From Salticus scenicus (Eukaryota; Arthropoda; Arachnida; Araneae; Salticidae): a DNA stretch of 64,000 bases. Position numbers and translations under genes: made by a program. Positions within the stretch are counted from its first letter, which is position 1; every line of letters starts with the position of its first letter. Below the pieces are notes generated by a model. That model saw nothing but the letters and a program-made list of their open reading frames with translations. It searched no databases and had not been told where the DNA came from. The stretch is taken from contig OZ005655.1 of the NCBI GenBank assembly GCA_963930645.1, forward strand, positions 133,861,626 through 133,925,625. The letters run 5' to 3'. Shown one piece after another: positions 59,229 through 64,000 of this stretch.

Positions 59229-60249
59229 GGAAGGGTCGAGTTGTAGCGGATTGCTTGAGCCGGGTACCAGGTATGTGGTATGCACATTTATTTTCTCCGT
59301 CATTATGTTTAATGGTCCTTTTATTATTATTATTATTCATGTCGGCGTAAGTAATTTAATTTTTTTTTGTCTTTTATTGGTTATTAATTTGTATCGCAAC
59401 ATTTTTGTGTCACTCTTACCTAAATGTTACAATCAATTCTATTTTTATTGTGTTGGTATTGTTTTGTATCTATTAACTGCTAAGAATTAAGGTTAAATTT
59501 TATTATGATAGCTATCATTTATATATATATCTATCTATAATAACAAAAGAAAAATTTTGTCTGTTTGTCTGTTCTTCTATACGTTCAGCCCCTATAGAAC
59601 GCAGAAGTACAAAAATTGAAAAAAGGATGCTCTGGAGCCTTCCAGAGGGGCTCCTGAAAACAGAATTAAAAAATTTTAATTAGTTTCGGAGATGTTAATT
59701 AAAACGTCGACCCATGTCGATCGAAAAATGGCCACAAAAACCACGGCTAATTGCTTAAAAAGAGGCATTCTATCGGCAGACCATTTTCTCCGCTGTTTGG
59801 AATGGAAACAAAACATCTGGAAATAATTAATGTCACATGATCTTGAACTGGGTTAAAAATTGCAAATTTCAATATTCTTCAAATTTTCTTTTTTTGCGCA
59901 CAACACTTAATATATACAACCTATGCAGCACAAAACCAACCTGAAGTTCAAATTTCATCAATTTTAGCTAATAAACAAAGACGTTCCATTTAAATTGCAT
60001 ATTAAATTTTATTCTAACACGTAATCTATCTTTCAAAAAACAATAGGAGTTTCCATAGCAACGAAATATATTTGAAAGTACTAAAAAATTACTTTTTGTT
60101 TTTATTTTTCCTTACATTACGAGACTATCGTGGTATAGGCTTTGAGGACCTAAAAAGTAGTTATTTTTCTTTTTACTTCCATTAACCGACTACCGTAGCT
60201 ACTGGATTTAGATATTTCATGTGATTTACATGTTTTAGAATGTCCTGAT

Positions 60250-61348
60250 TAGATTTCTTTTGCATCACAGCTACTATTTAAAATAATTTCATAATTAATA
60301 CATCATTTGAAAGCTTTGTTGATTTGGAATTCAGCAGTAGATTACAGAAATTTCTATCACCAAATGGCGCTGTAATATATTAAAATACCAATATTTCAAA
60401 TTCTAATTATGATGATTATTATTTTTTTTTATACATCATTCCAAAGATATTTTAAAGTATTTTTATATTATCGAAAGTGGAATTCAAAATTTCTCCCGAT
60501 TTACACGTTTTGAGGTTCCTGATTAGTTTTTCTTCTGTATCTCAGCTACTAATTAAAATATTTTCATAAGTAATATATCATTTGAAAGCTTTGTTGATTT
60601 GGAATTGAACAGTAGATTACAAAAATTTCTACCGTCAGATGGCGCTGTAATATTTTAAAATTTCAATATTTCAAATTCTAATTACGATTAAATTATTTTT
60701 AATACATCATTCGAAAAAATATTTTAAAGTTTTTTATATCATCGAAAGTTTTCACCAGATTTACACGTTTTGAGGAGTCCTGATTAGATTTTCTTTTGTA
60801 TCTCACCTACTAATTAAAAGAATTTCATAAGTAATACATCATTTGAAAGCTTTGTTGATTTGGAATTGAACAAAAGATTATAGAAATTTCTACCGCCAGA
60901 TAGCGCTGTAATATTTTAAAACTTCAGCATTTCAAATTCAATTTATGATTAAATTATTTTTAATACATCATTCAAAAGATATTTTAAAGTACTTTTATAT
61001 TATCGAAAGTGGAATTCGAGAATTCACCCGATTTACACGTTTTGAGGTGTCCTGATTAGGTTTTCTTCTGTATCTCAGCTACTAATTAAGATAATTTTAT
61101 AAGTAATACATCATTTGAATGCTTTGTTGATTGGAAATCGAACAGTAGATTACAGAAATTTCTACCGCCAGATGACGCTGTAATATTTTAAAATTTTAAT
61201 ATTTCGATTTCTAATAATGATTAAATTATTTTTAATACATTTTTCGAAAGATATTTTAAAGTTCTTTTATATTATCGAAAGTGGAATTTGATATTTCACC
61301 TGATTTACACGTTTTAAGGTATCCTGAACAGTTTTTCTGTTGCATCAC
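60250..61348 (+). repeat. Tandem array A, ~270-bp units
   Basis: Four full units, marked by cagctact at 60268, 60543, 60804 (cacctact) and 61076, with a fifth start at 61348. Spacings are 275, 261, 272 and 272 bp. Each unit carries acatcatttgaaagctttgt, a gcgctgtaatattttaaaat segment, atattatcgaaagtggaatt and gatttacacgttttgaggt. Differences are spread evenly, so the units are old. Confidence 0.9.
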
Positions 61349-61394
61349 AGCTAATTGAGTTAGACCGTTCAAAATTAGTATATGTAGGTTAATT

Positions 61395-62480
61395 AGGAGG
61401 GGCTGGAAGGGTGGGGAAGGAATGGGCGCGCAGCGCGGTCGGGACTGCGCTGCCGAAGGCAGTGGGGACCTGGTCCGACTTTTTACCCGCTGAGAAATGA
61501 TTTTTTAAATTTTATTTTCTTAAGAATAAATGTTTGATTTCAGAAGGAATATGTGCGAGCACTGCACGTATATCTTTACACGTGCACGCGCAGCGAGCAT
61601 GGGTTTAGGACCCGGTGCGAGTGTTTACCCGATGATAAATGATTTTTTAAAACTTTTATTGTCTTAATAATAGAAGTTTGAGTTGAGAAGGAATATGCGT
61701 GCACAGAGCACGTATATCCTTACACGTGTGCGCGCAGCGAGCTTGTGTCTGCGCTTCCGAAAGCAGTGGGGACCCGGTGTGAGTGTTTACCCGATAATAA
61801 ATGATATTTTTTGTAATTCCTTTTCTTAAGAATGAAAGTTTATGAGTAATAACATTTAATTTTAAGAAATCATAAGGCTGGTGAAGGAATACGAGCGAGC
61901 AGCGCACTGGTCTGCGCTGCCGAAGGCAGTGGGGACCCGGTGTGATTTTTTACCAGATCACATTTTTTTTTCTTTTAATTTCTTTTCGTAAGAGCAATTT
62001 TAATGAGTGATAATATGCAATTTTGAGAATTCATTCATTATAGTGAATCATTTAAAAATACTGACCCGCTAGCGGGCGAAGGCTGAGGGGACCCGGTGTG
62101 ATTTTTTTCCAGATCACATTTTTTTTTTCTTTTAATTTCTTTTCGTAAGAGTAATTTTAATGAGTGATAATATGCAATTTTGAGAATTCATACACTATAG
62201 TGAATCATTTAAAAATACTGACCCGCTAGCGGGCGAAGGCTGAGGGGACCCGGTGTGAGTTTTTATCCGATCAGGAAAGATTTTTTTTTTTTTTTTACTT
62301 CCTTTTTTTAAGAATAAAAGTTTATGAGTAGTAACATGGAATTTTCAGAAATCGTAAGGGTGGTGAAGGAATGCACGCGCGCAGAGCTCATATATATACA
62401 TTCGGTCGTGCGCATTGCTTACGGGTCTACGCTGCCGAAGGTAGAGGGGTCCCGGTGTGACATCGTTTTTCCCGATCAGA
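61395..62480 (+). repeat. Tandem array B, CpG-rich ~145-205-bp units
   Basis: Seven units, marked by ggggacccggtgtga-type cores near 61464, 61608, 61768, 61932, 62089, 62245 and 62448. Each joins a GC-rich half (gcgcgcagcgc, gctgccgaaggcagtgggga) to an AT-rich half (tttttaccc-gat, ttcttttcttaagaataa, agtaataacatg-aatttt). Units 4 and 5 replace part of the GC half with the perfect palindrome cccgctagcggg. The CpG density is far above the window average. Confidence 0.88.
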
Positions 62481-62645
62481 TTTTTCTTTCTCTTTTTTTA
62501 TCACATGATAAAAATTAATGCAATTTTGAGAATTCCTGTTAGTATATATATATATTTGCCTGTTAGTATATATATATATTGAAAGATAAATTTATTTTTT
62601 TGACGAATACTACATATATTACTTACCAAAGAAAACTTAATGTCG

Positions 62646-62720
62646 ATGATTGTAGCTCAGTCGGTTGGTTACTGGTTTGAGTATCCACAGTTCCTCAGTT
62701 CGAGTCCAGACTGTCGGGGA
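62646..62720 (+). other. tRNA-like sequence (SINE head)
   Basis: The A box tagctcagtcgg (62653-62664) fits the consensus. The B box agttcgagtcc (62697-62707) has one mismatch, and spacing is tRNA-like. The D and T stems do not close, so a SINE head or decayed tRNA is likelier than a working tRNA gene. Confidence 0.5.
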
Positions 62721-62869
62721 AGTACGCTATGTGTAGAAAATTTCGCATAAACATATTATTTATGCTCTAGCAAATTCTATATCCATTTTTAACCAGAAAC
62801 TAAAAAATATGCATTTTTTTTTTTTTTCTTAATTATGAAAAAAAAAAAAAAATTAGGATTAAAAATGTC

Positions 62870-63015
62870 TGCTTTTAAAGTCACTTCAAGTGCTTTAAAT
62901 CCAGTCACATTCATGTCTTATTTTAAGACATCTGACGTGTCTAAAAATTTAAGACTCGATTTCGTGTCTTAATATATGACCACCTATTTAGGACACTTAT
63001 AAGTTTGCTGTGTAT
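62870..63015 (+). repeat. GTCTTA-rich dispersed repeat, distal copy
   Basis: Words include tcatgtcttattttaagaca, gacgtgtctaaaaatttaag, cgtgtcttaatatatgac and ggacacttataagtttgctg. Same style as 26035-26290. Confidence 0.45.
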
Positions 63016-63019
63016 GACA

Positions 63020-64000
63020 CCTTTATAATTCACATAAATATAAAATTAAGTAATAATTGATAATGAAAAAATATATATAATGAATACAAGCAGCATTTTA
63101 ATTAGTATTACATTAAACTTATCGTAAAACAGTCACACTCAACTAAGTAAGTGTGTTCATTTCTACAGAGAGAGAAAGAGAGAGACGCATATATTTGATT
63201 GTGTACATACAAAATACTGCATTCTACAAAATATTTCCCAGTATAACTGACAAAAATATTTTATTATAATTGTATTTCTTTCTGTTTTCGCTACATTTCA
63301 ATATATATATCTATATATTAACGTTAATTACATTTTCCCTTCCAAATGTGATGTCTATACAATTTATGAAACATATAAGAAAATGAAAGCCACGGATAAG
63401 AAGTGCACGTTTATATTCTTTATATTAAAAATACGCTTTTTGATAATATTAAACAATTTTTTTCTCCATTTTAGTTTGTAGATTATTGTATATTTTAATA
63501 GAAATGTAGCAGTTTTAAATATCAGATGTAATTTTTTATGAAACTTGATAATTAACAATATTATATTATATAACAAGCAAGTTAAGCATATAAATTTTAA
63601 ATAACTACTCGTATATATTCGAACGTATATGTTCATAATGTTAAAATATTACTTAAAGTATAATTTTCATATGCAGTTTCTATAAAAAATACTCTAACCA
63701 TGTACTTTTGTTTGATTCCGTTTTTAAATTCACATTTTAATTTTCACAGTCAGAAATAATTTTAATCTGGATATTTATGTCTGGGATGCTCTGGTGAAAA
63801 TGACGAAAGTTTTCTACATCAATATTTCTTCTGTGCTATTATTCATTTTCCTTATCATATTTTTTCTACTTTTCTTGGTTTATTAGTACATTATTATTTT
63901 ACTTTCTTTACTTCTGATTGAACACTGCTTTCTTTTTTTTCAAATTTTGATTTTTGTTATCCGTATCTGAGCGGTAATTTCATGGTATACTTTAAAGGAT
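63020..64000. other. AT-rich non-coding DNA
   Basis: A short GA repeat lies near 63169-63184. The 90-codon minus-strand ORF at 63364-63636 is low-complexity in Ile, Lys and Leu and is not supported as a gene. Confidence 0.6.

Larger units (their letters stand above)
59540..62500 (+). mobile_element. Probable Helentron/Helitron-type composite element
   Basis: The start tctataataacaaaagaaa followed by ttttgtctgtttgtctgttc is the style of 5' ends of arthropod Helitron/Helentron derivatives. A non-repetitive leader (to about 60230) precedes two internal tandem arrays. The second array is GC-rich, with small hairpins (ctgcc-gaa-ggcag). Non-autonomous Helentron relatives are known for a conserved 5' end, central tandem repeats and a GC-rich hairpin near the 3' end. 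No Rep/helicase coding is present. The exact 3' end was not fixed. Confidence 0.4.

Noticed and set aside
59027..59490. Ile-Tyr repeat ORFs on both strands
   Set aside because: Produced by reading the (AT)n microsatellite. The same applies at 4282, 7131 and 53188.

Overview
This is a strongly A+T-rich, repeat-dense stretch of animal nuclear DNA, about seven-tenths A+T by eye, and I find no intact protein-coding gene in it. It contains decayed Ty3/gypsy, Tc1, Tc3-like, mariner-type and hAT elements, tRNA-like SINE heads, long (AT)n and (AAT)n microsatellites, many A/T homopolymers, and two 200-N assembly gaps. This mixture points to a large arthropod genome. An arachnid, perhaps a spider, is my guess from the flavour of the Tc1, gypsy and mariner remnants; it is not proved here.

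Layout. 1-8.9 kb: AT-rich non-coding DNA with one more GC-balanced island (1.9-2.45 kb). 8.9-11.9 kb: wreck of a Ty3/gypsy retrotransposon with gag, reverse transcriptase, RNase H and integrase traces in order. 12-20 kb: non-coding, with a short LINE-ORF1-like zinc-finger start (16.2 kb), a GC-rich patch (17.2-17.6 kb) and a histone H2A pseudogene (17.7-18.0 kb). 20.2-22.4 kb: an old diverged copy of a module seen again twice downstream. 23.0-34.36 kb and 34.58-53.7 kb: two direct copies of one long block, with an N gap exactly at the junction. 54-59 kb: AT-rich DNA with G/C-run hairpins. 59.5-62.5 kb: a probable Helentron-type element carrying two different tandem arrays. 62.6-64 kb: a tRNA-like SINE head and AT-rich DNA.

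The most informative structure is the large duplication, because each copy shows the empty site for insertions in the other. Only copy 2 carries a 1,416-bp Tc1 element (TA target) and a 5.3-kb inverted-repeat element with a 6-bp target duplication. Only copy 1 carries a ~154-bp insertion with a 12-bp direct repeat and a hammerhead-ribozyme-like core. A recurring family, called 'RU' here, has ~170-bp tandem units and short terminal inverted repeats. It occurs at least nine times in both orientations and is the best candidate for an undescribed mobile family.

Nothing here forms a working pathway. The coding remnants are all broken by stops, frameshifts or deletions. All identity and composition statements are by eye.
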